From positions 1-64,000 of the forward strand of contig JAIXUQ010000050.1 in assembly GCA_027483465.1 (NCBI GenBank): a stretch of 64,000 nt of DNA. The letters run 5' to 3'. Origin of the DNA: Sphingomonadales bacterium. GTDB lineage: Bacteria > Pseudomonadota > Alphaproteobacteria > Sphingomonadales > Sphingomonadaceae. Below are positions 48,579 to 57,728 of this stretch, piece by piece; within the stretch, counting starts at the first letter, position 1; every line of letters starts with the position of its first letter. The translations under genes were made by a program, and so were the position numbers. The notes beneath the pieces are model-generated. The model had not been told where the DNA came from, made no database searches, and saw nothing but the letters and a program-made list of their open reading frames with translations.

Positions 48579-50618
48579 ATGACCGCCATCAATCATGTTG
48601 TTGATCTTGCGAAGGATGGCGATATCGCCGTGGTCACGGTGAATTCGCCGCCGGTCAACGCGCTGTCGGCCGATGTGCGCGATGGCCTGGCCGGCGCCTT
48701 TGCCGCCATCGCCGGCGATTCGGACGTGAAGGCCGCCGTGCTGGTGTGCGCCGGGCGCACCTTCATCGCCGGGGCGGATATTTCCGAATTCGGCAAGCCG
48801 CCGCGCGGGGCCGCCCTGCCCGCCGTGCAGGATGCGATGGAAAGCGCCCCCGTGCCGGTGATCGCCGCCATCCACGGCACCGCGCTGGGCGGCGGCCTTG
48901 AGGTGGCGCTGTGCGCCCATTACCGGGTGAGCGATGCCAAGGCGAAATTCGGCCTGCCCGAAGTGAAGCTGGGCCTGCTGCCCGGCGCCGGCGGCACCCA
49001 GCGGCTGCCGCGCATCGTCGGCGCGAAGAAGGCGACCGAGATGGTGACCAGCGGTGCCCAGATGAACGCCCGCGATGCGCTGGCCACCGGCCTGGTGGAC
49101 GAAGTGGTGGAGGGTGATCTGACGGCCGGCGCCATCGCCTTCGCCCGCCGCGTGGTGGCCGAGGGCCGGCCGCTGAAGAAGGTGCGCGATGATGCCAGCA
49201 AGCTGGGTGGCGATGCGGCCAGCCTGGCGCCCTTCTTTGCCGAGTTCCGCGCGAAAAATGCCAAGGCGTTCAAGGGCTTTGATGCGCCCGAAGCCAATAT
49301 CAAGTGCATCGAGGCCGCCGTTGCCCTGCCGTTCGAGGATGGGCTGAAGGTGGAGCGCAGCGAATTCATGAAGCTGATGACCGGGCTCCAGTCCGCCGCC
49401 CAGCGCCATGTCTTCTTTGCCGAGCGCGCCGCCGCCAAGATCGATGGCCTGCCCGCCGATGTGCAGCCGCTGCCGGTTAAGAAGGTGGGGGTGATCGGCG
49501 CCGGCACCATGGGCGGCGGCATTTCGATGAACTTCCTCAGTGTCGGCATTCCGGTGACGATCGTGGAGCAGAAGCAGGAGGCGCTGGACCGCGGTGTTGC
49601 CATCATCCGCAAGAATTACCAGAACAGCGCCGACAAGGGCCGGTTTCCGCAGAGCGAGGTCGAAGCCCGCATGGGCCGGCTCACCCCGTCGCTCAATCTG
49701 GAGGATCTGGCCGATTGCGACCTGATCATCGAAGCCGTGTTCGAGAATATGGCGATCAAGAAGGATATTTTCGGCAAGCTCGACAAGATCGCCAAGCCCG
49801 GCGCCATCCTGGCCAGCAACACCTCCTATCTTGACGTGGACGAGATCGCTGCGGCCACCACGCGGCCCGAATATGTGCTGGGCATGCATTATTTCTCGCC
49901 GGCCAATGTGATGCGTCTGCTGGAGGTGGTGCGCGGCGCGAAGACTGACAGCCAAGTGCTGGCCACCGCCATGGCGATCGGCAAGGCCACCGGCAAGATC
50001 GCCGTGGTGGCCGGCGTGTGCCACGGCTTCATCGGCAACCGCATGCTGGCCCGCCGCCAGCAACAGGCCAATGCGCTGCTGCTGGAAGGCGCCGCACCGG
50101 CCGATATCGACCGGGTGCTCACCGATTTCGGCTTCCCGATGGGGCCGTTCCAGATGAGCGACCTGGCCGGGCTGGACATCGGCTGGAACGCCGAAACATC
50201 GAAGGGCGAGACGGTGCGGGACCGGCTGTGCGAAGCCGGCTTGCGCGGCCAGAAGAACGGCAAGGGCTTTTACCTTTATGACGAACAGCGTAACCGCACG
50301 CCCAACCCGGAAGCGCTGGCCATCATCGATGCCTATGCCAGCGAAAAGGGCATCAACCGCCGCCAGATCGACGATCAGGAAATCCTGGAACGCTGCCTGT
50401 TCCCGATGGTTAACGAAGGCGCCCGCATCCTGGCCGAAGGCAAGGCCCAGCGCGCCAGCGACATCGATATCGTCTGGATCAACGGCTATGGCTGGCCGGT
50501 CTATCGCGGCGGCCCGATGTTCTGGGCCGAGAAGGACGTCGGCCGTGAGCGCATCATCGCCGTGCTGGAACAGATGGGCGAGGATGTGTCCCCGGTGCTG
50601 CGGGACGGCTGGCAATGA
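48579..50618 (+). CDS. Bifunctional enoyl-CoA hydratase / 3-hydroxyacyl-CoA dehydrogenase
   Basis: Multifunctional beta-oxidation enzyme. Of 679 residues, 1 to about 200 are a crotonase domain ([47 protein letters not shown]), followed by the NAD-binding domain ([18 protein letters not shown]) and HAD C-domain ([31 protein letters not shown]). It lacks an epimerase/isomerase region, matching peroxisomal-type or FadJ-like proteins. Start ATG follows GGGGAGAGG. The downstream gene overlaps its stop by four bases. Confidence 0.92.
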   Translation: MTAINHVVDLAKDGDIAVVTVNSPPVNALSADVRDGLAGAFAAIAGDSDVKAAVLVCAGRTFIAGADISEFGKPPRGAALPAVQDAMESAPVPVIAAIHGTALGGGLEVALCAHYRVSDAKAKFGLPEVKLGLLPGAGGTQRLPRIVGAKKATEMVTSGAQMNARDALATGLVDEVVEGDLTAGAIAFARRVVAEGRPLKKVRDDASKLGGDAASLAPFFAEFRAKNAKAFKGFDAPEANIKCIEAAVALPFEDGLKVERSEFMKLMTGLQSAAQRHVFFAERAAAKIDGLPADVQPLPVKKVGVIGAGTMGGGISMNFLSVGIPVTIVEQKQEALDRGVAIIRKNYQNSADKGRFPQSEVEARMGRLTPSLNLEDLADCDLIIEAVFENMAIKKDIFGKLDKIAKPGAILASNTSYLDVDEIAAATTRPEYVLGMHYFSPANVMRLLEVVRGAKTDSQVLATAMAIGKATGKIAVVAGVCHGFIGNRMLARRQQQANALLLEGAAPADIDRVLTDFGFPMGPFQMSDLAGLDIGWNAETSKGETVRDRLCEAGLRGQKNGKGFYLYDEQRNRTPNPEALAIIDAYASEKGINRRQIDDQEILERCLFPMVNEGARILAEGKAQRASDIDIVWINGYGWPVYRGGPMFWAEKDVGRERIIAVLEQMGEDVSPVLRDGWQ

Positions 50619-51772
50619 TCCGGCGGCTGCTGCTGGTTCTGGCGGCGCTGATCGCCGCCCCGGCGCTGGCGCAGGCGCCCGCGCCGGATTACCGCAAGCC
50701 GGAAAACTGGCTGTGCCGGCCCGATGGGGCGGATCCGTGCAGCGGCGATGCCAGCGTGTCACGCGTGCCGGGCAATGCCGCCGTCACGCTCGACATGCTG
50801 CCGGCCGCGCCCAAGCCGGCGATCGACTGTTTCTATGTCTATCCCACCGTCTCCACCGATCCCGGCGCCAACAGCGACATGCTGGCCGATCCGGCCGAAA
50901 AAACGGTGGCGCTGGCCCAGGCCGCGCCCTTCCGCCAGGCCTGCCGCGTATTTGCGCCGCTCTACCGCCAGGTCACGCTGGCGGCGCTGCGCGATCGCCT
51001 GCTGGGCAAAGGCAGCGGCGGGGACCGGGCGCTGGCCTATGGCGATGTGAAAGCGGCCTGGGAGGATTATCTCAAGCACGACAACAAGGGTCGGGGGGTG
51101 ATCCTGATCGGCCATTCCCAGGGCAGCGGCATGCTCAAGGCGCTGATCCAGAACGAGATTGAGGGCAAGCCGGTGGCCGCCCGCCTGATCGCCGCCTATC
51201 TGGGCGGGCATAATCTGCTGGTGCCCGAAGGCGGCGTGGTGGGCGGCGATTTCCGCCTGACGCCGCTGTGCACCGCCGCTGGCCAGACCGGCTGCGCCCT
51301 GGCCTGGGTGAGCTTCCGGGACACGATGGCGGTGCCGCCGGCCAGCCTGTTTGGCCGCCCGCCGCCGGGCAGCCCGTCCGGCCTGCAAGTGGCCTGCACC
51401 AATCCGGCCGCGCTGGCCGGCGGGCGGGCAACCCTGCGGCCGCTGATGGTCAACCGCGCCGGCATCGTTGACAATGGCGCGCCGCCGCCGAAATGGGCCA
51501 AGGGGCGCAACATCTACACGCCGTTCGTCGCCCTGCCCGGCCTGCTCAGCGGCGAATGCATGGCGCGCGACAACGCCCATGTGCTGTCGGTGGGCATCAA
51601 CGCCGATCCGGCCGATCCGCGCACCGATGTGATCAACGGCGATGTGGTGGTGAACGGCCAGATCCTTGATGTGTGGGGCCTGCACCTGATCGACATGCAG
51701 GTGGTGATGGAGGATCTCGTCAACCTGGCGCGCACGCAAGGGGAAAGCTGGCTGCGGCAACGCGGTAAGTAA
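50615..51772 (+). CDS. DUF3089 exported alpha/beta hydrolase
   Basis: A 385-residue exported hydrolase: signal peptide [39 protein letters not shown], and the nucleophile elbow GHSQGS with serine 168. DUF3089 proteins are lipase/esterase-like; substrate unknown. ATGA overlap with the preceding beta-oxidation gene suggests co-translation, possibly a lipid-processing link. Confidence 0.88.
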   Translation: MIRRLLLVLAALIAAPALAQAPAPDYRKPENWLCRPDGADPCSGDASVSRVPGNAAVTLDMLPAAPKPAIDCFYVYPTVSTDPGANSDMLADPAEKTVALAQAAPFRQACRVFAPLYRQVTLAALRDRLLGKGSGGDRALAYGDVKAAWEDYLKHDNKGRGVILIGHSQGSGMLKALIQNEIEGKPVAARLIAAYLGGHNLLVPEGGVVGGDFRLTPLCTAAGQTGCALAWVSFRDTMAVPPASLFGRPPPGSPSGLQVACTNPAALAGGRATLRPLMVNRAGIVDNGAPPPKWAKGRNIYTPFVALPGLLSGECMARDNAHVLSVGINADPADPRTDVINGDVVVNGQILDVWGLHLIDMQVVMEDLVNLARTQGESWLRQRGK

Positions 51773-51803
51773 CCGTTCATCCGGCCCGTGCGTATAGGGC
51801 GGC

Positions 51804-52280
51804 ATGATCGATCGTCGCTTGCTGTTGGGCCTGGTCAGCGCTCTGCCCCTTGCCGCCCCCGCTCTCGCCAATGGCGGGCGCTTCGCCGTCAGCTTCACGC
51901 CGGCGGAATGGAAACGCCGGCTGGGCCCCGATGCCTATGCCGTGCTGCGCGAGGAGGCGACCGAGCGGCCGTTCACCTCGCCGCTGAACAGCGAAAAGCG
52001 CGCTGGCACCTTTGTCTGCCGCGGCTGCGGCCAGGCGCTGTTCAGTTCGGCCCACAAGTTTGACAGCGGCACCGGCTGGCCGAGTTTCTGGCAGCCGATC
52101 AGCAAGGCCGCCATCGCCACCACCGAGGATCGCAGCTATTTCATGCTGCGCACCGAGGTGCATTGCAGCCGCTGCGGCGGGCATCAGGGCCATGTTTTTG
52201 ATGATGGCCCGCGCCCCACCGGCCTGCGCTATTGCATCAACGGCCTCTCGCTCAGCTTTGTTCCGGGGAAAAGCGCATGA
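51804..52280 (+). CDS. msrB: Exported peptide-methionine (R)-S-oxide reductase MsrB
   Basis: Reduces methionine-R-sulfoxide in proteins. The 158-residue product begins with a Tat-like or Sec signal (MIDRRLLLGLVSALPLAAPA), so it is probably periplasmic. Catalytic cysteine 144 (LRYCINGLSLSF) and structural zinc ligands C72, C75, C121, C124 are present. Its stop overlaps the msrA start by four bases (ATGA). Confidence 0.93.
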   Translation: MIDRRLLLGLVSALPLAAPALANGGRFAVSFTPAEWKRRLGPDAYAVLREEATERPFTSPLNSEKRAGTFVCRGCGQALFSSAHKFDSGTGWPSFWQPISKAAIATTEDRSYFMLRTEVHCSRCGGHQGHVFDDGPRPTGLRYCINGLSLSFVPGKSA

Positions 52281-52933
52281 AGCCGCTCCTGATCGCCCTC
52301 GCCCTGCTCGCTGCCCCGACGGCTGCGGCCGAGCGCATGATCCTGGCGCCCGCTCCGGCGGTGGATGCGCCGCTGGCCCGGGCGCCCTTGCAAAAGGCGG
52401 TGTTTGCCGGCGGCTGCTTCTGGGGCGTGGAGGCGGTGTTTGAACGGGTGAAGGGCGTGACCGCGGCGGTTTCGGGCTATGCCGGCGGGGCGCGCGCCAC
52501 CGCCATCTATGAAGTGGTGGGATCGGGCCTGACCGGCCATGCCGAGGCGGTGGAGGTGACCTATGATCCGGCCCAGGTCTCCTATGGCACGCTGCTGCGC
52601 GTCTTCTTCTCGGTGGCGCATGATCCCACCCAGTTGAACCGGCAGGGCCCCGATCAGGGCCCGCAATATCGCACCGCCCTGTTCCCGCGCGGCCCCGAGC
52701 AGGAGCGTATTGCCCGCGCCTATGTCGCCCAGCTTGAACAGGCCGGCGTGTGGCGGCCAAAGATCGTCACCACGTTCGAAGGCGCCAAGCCTTTCTATGC
52801 GGCGGAGGGATATCACCAGAATTATCTGCGGGCGCACCCCACCCAGCCCTATATCGTGTGGAACGATATCCCCAAGGTGGAGGGCTTCCGCCGCCTGTTC
52901 CCGGCGCTGTGGAGCGACCGGCCGGCGGCATGA
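52277..52933 (+). CDS. msrA: Exported peptide-methionine (S)-S-oxide reductase MsrA
   Basis: Reduces methionine-S-sulfoxide. The 218-residue protein has a signal peptide (MKPLLIALALLAAPTAAAE) and the catalytic motif GGCFWG with cysteine 47, then GYAGG, and the C-terminal YHQNYL. The start is set by the ATGA overlap with msrB, with which it forms an exported repair pair. The extension seen upstream in frame is the msrB end. Confidence 0.94.
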   Translation: MKPLLIALALLAAPTAAAERMILAPAPAVDAPLARAPLQKAVFAGGCFWGVEAVFERVKGVTAAVSGYAGGARATAIYEVVGSGLTGHAEAVEVTYDPAQVSYGTLLRVFFSVAHDPTQLNRQGPDQGPQYRTALFPRGPEQERIARAYVAQLEQAGVWRPKIVTTFEGAKPFYAAEGYHQNYLRAHPTQPYIVWNDIPKVEGFRRLFPALWSDRPAA

Positions 52934-52940
52934 TCCGGCT

Positions 52941-53831
52941 TCAGTTCCAGCCGAAGCGATAGGCGTAACCCAGGCCCACGGCAAACTGGTTGCGGGTGCC
53001 GCGCTGGCGGATCAGGCTGGAATCGCCCACCACATCGCCCAGCCGGTCATAGCTGGTGAACAGGGTGACGGCGCCATTCTTGCCAAAGCGGCCGAGCGGC
53101 TTGGTGAGGCCCGCCGTGGCGCCGGCGCTGATCAGGCCGCTGCCGGTGCGGAAGCGGCTGAGCCCGGTGGCGGCGGCCTGGGCGCTGGTCACGCCGAAAT
53201 AGACATTGCTGTAATCGCTGTTGGCCCAGGTGGCGCGCAGGCCGAAATTCCACAGCAGGCTGGCATCGCGCTTGCGGTCGTTCCAGCCGATGCTGGTATC
53301 GGCGATCACGCCCTCGTGACCGCCCACGCCCTGCCGCACTTCGGCGCGCAGGCGCAGCTTGCCGCCCACCAGGCTCTTCTGGGCAAAGCCGCCAAATTCG
53401 CCGGCCAGATCGACATCACCCATGCCGCGCAGGGCCGTGGAGGCGCCGGTGACGAGGAAGGGCGAGCCGCCGGTTGATTCCTGCCGGCCAAAGCGCAGCT
53501 TGGCCAGAGGGCCCAGCTTCCAGCCATCCTGGTTCACCGCATTCCAGCCCAGGCCATCGGGCACCGAGAAAAACACGCTGTCCTTGTAGTTGAGCCGCAC
53601 GTCGGGGAAAATTGACAGCGCGGTGTCGCGGCTGCCCTGCCAGGCCGGGGCCACCACCGGGGCGATGCCGATGGACATGGTCCACGCCTTGGGCGCCGGC
53701 GGGCGCATGCCGGCGGGCGGGCCGGCGGGCGCATTGGCCGGGGCCCCCGCCGGGGCGGTTTGGGCGGCCAGCGGGCTGGCGGCACACACCAGGGCAACAA
53801 CAAGCGCGGGGGCAACGGGCGGACGGCGCAT
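52941..53831 (-). CDS. MipA/OmpV-family outer membrane protein
   Basis: A 296-residue beta-barrel protein with a signal peptide (MRRPPVAPALVVALVCAASPLA), a proline/alanine spacer and barrel-like alternation ending in RNQFAVGLGYAYRFGWN with a terminal aromatic pair typical for outer-membrane insertion. MipA/OmpV markers include YDRLGDVVGDSSL. In other bacteria MipA scaffolds MltA and PBP1b; here its role is inferred. Convergent to msrA by seven bases. Confidence 0.85.
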   Translation of the reverse strand: MRRPPVAPALVVALVCAASPLAAQTAPAGAPANAPAGPPAGMRPPAPKAWTMSIGIAPVVAPAWQGSRDTALSIFPDVRLNYKDSVFFSVPDGLGWNAVNQDGWKLGPLAKLRFGRQESTGGSPFLVTGASTALRGMGDVDLAGEFGGFAQKSLVGGKLRLRAEVRQGVGGHEGVIADTSIGWNDRKRDASLLWNFGLRATWANSDYSNVYFGVTSAQAAATGLSRFRTGSGLISAGATAGLTKPLGRFGKNGAVTLFTSYDRLGDVVGDSSLIRQRGTRNQFAVGLGYAYRFGWN

Positions 53832-53972
53832 CGGGGGGCTCCTCTATCGCGGCGGGCTTTAGCCGAATTGTTACAGCGAGGCAATCTTGCCGCCTACGCA
53901 ATCGCCACGATGCAAAGACCGGCCGCGCGGGCCCACATTAAGGCCACGCAACATGGGATTGGGAGGATGATG

Positions 53973-54221
53973 ATGAGCCATTTGCCACAGGATCTGCACG
54001 ATGTGTTCCCGGCCGATGCCGAACGGCTGCGGGCGCTGAAGGAGCATGACCGGCATTTCCGCACCCTGGCTGATCGGTACGCCGCGCTGGATGATGAAAT
54101 CCGCCGCAGCGAAACCGGCGTGGCACCGGCCATGGCCGATGCCCATGCCGAAGCCATGAAGAAGGAGCGGCTGGCCGTGCTGGACCAGATCGCCGCCATC
54201 CTGGAAGGAGAACAGGCATGA
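53973..54221 (+). CDS. DUF465 (YdcH-like) small protein
   Basis: An 82-residue helical protein matching DUF465: LPQDLHDVFPADAERLRALK, HDRHFRTLADRYAALDDEIRR, and KKERLAVLDQIAAIL. Three consecutive ATG codons are available; the third is chosen because GGGAGG lies six bases before it. Four-base ATGA overlap with the DksA-like gene indicates co-translation. Function unknown. Confidence 0.82.
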   Translation: MSHLPQDLHDVFPADAERLRALKEHDRHFRTLADRYAALDDEIRRSETGVAPAMADAHAEAMKKERLAVLDQIAAILEGEQA

Positions 54222-54532
54222 ACATCGATGCGATCGCCGCGACGCTGCGCGGCCGCCTGGCCGAAGTGCAGGCCGAAATCGCCCGGCTGGAACAGGCCAC
54301 CATCCAGCCGCTGTCACCGAAATTTGCCGATCAGGTGGGCGATCTGGAAGAACTGGCCACCAACGAAGGGCTGGAAGTGGCCCATATTCACGAGGCCGAG
54401 CAGATCGTGGCGGCGCTGGCCCGCATCGAGGCCGGCGAATACGGCGTGTGCAGCAATTGCAGTGCCGATATCGCACCGGCACGGCTGGCCGCCCTGCCCA
54501 CCGCCACCCGCTGCATCAAATGCGCGGCGTGA
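54218..54532 (+). CDS. TraR/DksA-family zinc-finger protein
   Basis: A 104-residue protein with an N-terminal coiled-coil hairpin and a C4 zinc finger (C78, C81, C99, C102; GVCSNCSADI and RCIKCAA). DksA-type proteins bind the RNA polymerase secondary channel; this short form has DLEELA near the coiled-coil tip instead of the DxxDxA motif of DksA, so it may be a TraR-like or a distinct relative. Translated with the DUF465 protein. Confidence 0.85.
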   Translation: MNIDAIAATLRGRLAEVQAEIARLEQATIQPLSPKFADQVGDLEELATNEGLEVAHIHEAEQIVAALARIEAGEYGVCSNCSADIAPARLAALPTATRCIKCAA

Positions 54533-54576
54533 TGGCAGGATGACAGGCGGCGCCCGGCCCGCTAACGCCCTTGGTC

Positions 54577-55164
54577 ATGACCATCCTGCCCCACACCGCG
54601 CCCTTTGCCCGTTTTGCCGAATGGTTTGCCGAGGCCGGGGCCAGCGAGCCCAATGATCCCAATGCCATGGCGCTGGCCACTGCCAGCGCCGATGGGGCCC
54701 CGTCGCTGCGGGTGGTGCTGCTGAAGGCGTGGGATGAGCGCGGTTTCGTGTTCTACACCAATCTCACCAGCCAGAAGGGCCGGGAGATCGCCGCCAACCC
54801 CAATGTGCACCTGAATTTCCACTGGAAAAGCCTGCAGCGCCAGGTGCGCATCGGCGGCACGGCGGCGCTGGTGAGCGCGGCGGAGGCCGATGCCTATTTC
54901 GCCACCCGCCCGCGCGAGAGCCAGTTGGGCGCCTGGGCCAGCCTGCAAAGCCAGCCCCTGCCCGATCGCGCCACCTTCGAGGCGCGGCTGGCCGATTTTG
55001 CCCGCCAGTTTCCCGATGTGGTGCCGCGCCCACCGCACTGGAGCGGCTGGCGCGTGACCCCGGCGCGCATCGAGTTCTGGCAGGCGCGCGATGGCCGCTG
55101 GCACGAGCGCGAGGCCTATCTGCGCAGCGGCGACGGCTGGTCGCTCGGGCTGGTCTATCCCTGA
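54577..55164 (+). CDS. pdxH: Pyridoxamine 5'-phosphate oxidase (PdxH)
   Basis: FMN enzyme making pyridoxal 5'-phosphate. The 195-residue product has NAMALATASADGAPSLRVVL, FVFYTNLTSQKGREI, and the C-terminal WRVTPARIEFWQARDGRWHE FMN/PLP-binding region. Slightly short but complete. Start is ATG; an in-frame TTG two codons upstream is unlikely. Its stop overlaps the phzF start (TGATG). Confidence 0.95.
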   Translation: MTILPHTAPFARFAEWFAEAGASEPNDPNAMALATASADGAPSLRVVLLKAWDERGFVFYTNLTSQKGREIAANPNVHLNFHWKSLQRQVRIGGTAALVSAAEADAYFATRPRESQLGAWASLQSQPLPDRATFEARLADFARQFPDVVPRPPHWSGWRVTPARIEFWQARDGRWHEREAYLRSGDGWSLGLVYP

Positions 55165-55997
55165 TGCGGATCAGCCTGACCCAGGTGGATGCCTTTGCCG
55201 ACGGGCCGTTCACCGGCAACCCGGCCGCCGTGATGTTTCTGGAACGTTGGCTGCCCGATGCCGTGCTGCAGGGCATCGCGGCCGACAATAATCTTTCGGA
55301 AACCGCCTTTCTGGTGCCGGCCGCCGATGCCGCCGCCGATTTCGAATTGCGCTGGTTCACGCCAAAGCTTGAGGTGGCGCTGTGCGGCCATGCCACGCTG
55401 GCCAGCGGCCATGTCGTGCTGGAGGCGCTGCCCGATCTGCCCGAAGTGCGTTTCCGCACCCGTCAGGCCGGGCTGCTCAAGGTGGGCCGCAGCCCCAATG
55501 GCCTCACGCTCGATCTGCCGGCCTGGCCGGCCGAACAGGCCGTGGGCGGCGCGCAGCTGGCGGCCATCACCGCCGCGCTGGGGGCCACCCCGGCCGCCGT
55601 CCTGGCGCGGGGGGAGGAGTATCTGGTCGCGGTGTTTGATCTGCCCGACGAGGTGCGCGGCCTGCGGCCCGATTACGATGCCATCCTCGCGCTGGCGCCG
55701 GGGGTTGACCTGATGCTGATCGCCACCGCGCCGGGGGAGGCCACCGACGTGATCAGCCGGGTGTTCGTGCCGGCCTGCGGCATCGATGAAGACCCGGTGA
55801 CCGGATCGGCCCACGCCGTCATCACCCCGTTCTGGGCCAGCCGTTTCCGCCGGGCCGGCTTCAGCGCCGAACAGGCCAGCGCGCGCGGCGGCCGGCTGCA
55901 TTGCACGCTGGCTGGCGACCGGGTGATCCTGGCCGGCCGCGCCCGCAGCGTGATCCGCGGCGAGTATGACTTGCCGGATGCGGCCATAAGCGGCTAA
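55164..55997 (+). CDS. PhzF-family isomerase
   Basis: A 277-residue DapF-fold protein. Signature: VDAFADGPFTGNPAAV, NNLSETAFLVP, CGHATLASGHV, and the second-half GIDEDPVTGSAHAV. In PhzF the catalytic glutamate is in the NLSETAF motif, present here. The family includes phenazine-pathway PhzF; no other phz genes are near, so the substrate is unknown. It shares the two-domain fold of DapF encoded next. Confidence 0.85.
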   Translation: MRISLTQVDAFADGPFTGNPAAVMFLERWLPDAVLQGIAADNNLSETAFLVPAADAAADFELRWFTPKLEVALCGHATLASGHVVLEALPDLPEVRFRTRQAGLLKVGRSPNGLTLDLPAWPAEQAVGGAQLAAITAALGATPAAVLARGEEYLVAVFDLPDEVRGLRPDYDAILALAPGVDLMLIATAPGEATDVISRVFVPACGIDEDPVTGSAHAVITPFWASRFRRAGFSAEQASARGGRLHCTLAGDRVILAGRARSVIRGEYDLPDAAISG

Positions 55998-56006
55998 CCG
56001 GCCGCC

Positions 56007-56816
56007 ATGGCGATGCGCCCCTTCATCAAGATGCACGGCCTGGGCAATGATTTCCTGGTGCTGGATGCGCGCGCGGCCCCCGTGGCGCTCAGCCCCGGCC
56101 AGGTGCGGGCGCTGGCCAACCGCCACACCGGCATCGGTTTTGACCAGTTGATCCTGATCGAGCCCAGCGCCACCGCCGATGTGCGCCTGCGCTTCTGGAA
56201 CAGCGATGGCGGCGAGGTGGCGGCGTGCGGCAACGGCAGCCGTGCCGCCGCCGCGCTGCTGGGCGGCCACCAGCGCATCGAAACCGCCGGCGGCGTGCTG
56301 GAAAGCAGCGCCTTTGCCGATGGCGCCGAGGTGGACATGGGGCCGCCGCACTGGGATTGGCAAGCGGTGCCGCTGGCCTTTGCCCTCGACACGCTGGCGC
56401 TGCCCCTGGCCTGGGAGGAACTGGCCCAGCCCAGCGCGCTTTCGGTGGGCAATCCGCACGCGGTGTTTTTCGTGGCCGATGCCGCCGCCGTGCGGCTGGA
56501 AACGATGGGCCCGCTGATCGAGCATGACCCGGTGTTTCCGCAGCGGGTGAATGTGGGCGTGTGCCAGGTGCTGGCCCGCGATGCGATCATCCTGCGCGTG
56601 TGGGAACGCGGTGCCGGCGCCACGCTGGCCTGCGGCACCGGGGCGGTGGCCGCGGTGGCGGCCGGGCAGCGGCGCGGCCTGCTGGATGATCGCGTGCGGG
56701 TGACCATGCCCGGCGGCGATCTGGTGGTGACGCGGCGGGCCGATGGCCATCTGCTGCTGGCCGGGCCGGCGCAGGTGGCCTTCACCGGCGCGGTGGATCT
56801 GGAGCGTTACGCATGA
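56007..56816 (+). CDS. dapF: Diaminopimelate epimerase
   Basis: Interconverts LL- and meso-DAP for peptidoglycan and lysine. The 269-residue product has FIKMHGLGNDFLVLDAR, the two catalytic cysteines (AACGNGSRAAA and LACGTGAVAAVA), and RHTGIGFDQLI. Nine bases after phzF; the stop overlaps the ftsY start by four bases (ATGA). In many relatives mtaB sits between dapF and ftsY; it is not here. Confidence 0.95.
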   Translation: MAMRPFIKMHGLGNDFLVLDARAAPVALSPGQVRALANRHTGIGFDQLILIEPSATADVRLRFWNSDGGEVAACGNGSRAAAALLGGHQRIETAGGVLESSAFADGAEVDMGPPHWDWQAVPLAFALDTLALPLAWEELAQPSALSVGNPHAVFFVADAAAVRLETMGPLIEHDPVFPQRVNVGVCQVLARDAIILRVWERGAGATLACGTGAVAAVAAGQRRGLLDDRVRVTMPGGDLVVTRRADGHLLLAGPAQVAFTGAVDLERYA

Positions 56817-57727
56817 GCTGGTTTGGCCGCCTTTCCGAAGGCCTGTCGAAATCGACGAAGAAACTGGCCAACAACATCACCGGGCTGGCCACCGGCACGC
56901 TGCCGCTGGACGATGACCGGCTGGACGCCATCGAGGAAGGGCTGATCGCCGCCGATCTGGGCCCGGCCGTGGCGGCGCGCATCCGCGACCGGCTGGGCGA
57001 TCAGAAATTCGCCAAGGGCATCGATGATGAAGGCGTGCGCGCCGTGGTGGCCGAGGAGGTGGCGCGCGTGCTGGCGCCGGTGGCGCTGCCGCTGGCCATC
57101 ACCCGGCGGCCGCAGGTGATCCTGGTGGTGGGCGTGAACGGCAGCGGCAAGACCACCACCATCGCCAAGCTGGCCCACCGCTTCAAGGCCGACGGGCAGC
57201 GGGTGATGCTGGCCGCCGGGGACACGTTCCGCGCCGCCGCCATCGCCCAGCTGAAAATCTGGGCCGACCGGGTGGGCGTGCCGATCGTGGCCGGCGAACA
57301 GGGCGGCGATGCCGCCAGCCTGGCCTTTGAAGCGGTGAAGCGCGCCATCGACGAGCAGGTTGACGTGCTGATCATCGACACCGCCGGCCGCCTGCAGAAC
57401 AAGGCCGGGCTGATGGACGAACTGGCCAAGCTGAAGCGGGTGATCGGCAAGCTTGATCCGGCCGCGCCGCATGATGTGCTGCTGGTGCTGGATGCCACCA
57501 CCGGCCAGAATGCGCTCAGCCAGATCGAGGTGTTTGGCCAGGTCGCCGGCGTCACCGGGCTGGTGATGACCAAGCTTGATGGTTCGGCGCGCGGCGGCAT
57601 GCTGGTGGCGGCGGCCGGACGTTTTGGCCTGCCCATCCATGCCATCGGCGTGGGCGAGGGCATGGACGATCTGCAACCCTTCCGGCCCGAGGAATTTGCC
57701 GCAGCGCTCGCTGGCACCGCCAGCTGA
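56813..57727 (+). CDS. ftsY: Signal recognition particle receptor FtsY
   Basis: GTPase that docks Ffh-ribosome complexes at the membrane. The 304-residue protein begins directly with the N domain (MSWFGRLSEGLSKSTKKLA), lacks an acidic A domain, and has G motifs GVNGSGKTT, DTAGRLQN, TKLDGSARGG and GVGEGMDDLQPF. The gene for its partner Ffh is 2.6 kb downstream on the same strand. Convergent with the EAL gene by two bases. Confidence 0.96.
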   Translation: MSWFGRLSEGLSKSTKKLANNITGLATGTLPLDDDRLDAIEEGLIAADLGPAVAARIRDRLGDQKFAKGIDDEGVRAVVAEEVARVLAPVALPLAITRRPQVILVVGVNGSGKTTTIAKLAHRFKADGQRVMLAAGDTFRAAAIAQLKIWADRVGVPIVAGEQGGDAASLAFEAVKRAIDEQVDVLIIDTAGRLQNKAGLMDELAKLKRVIGKLDPAAPHDVLLVLDATTGQNALSQIEVFGQVAGVTGLVMTKLDGSARGGMLVAAAGRFGLPIHAIGVGEGMDDLQPFRPEEFAAALAGTAS

Positions 57728-57728
57728 T

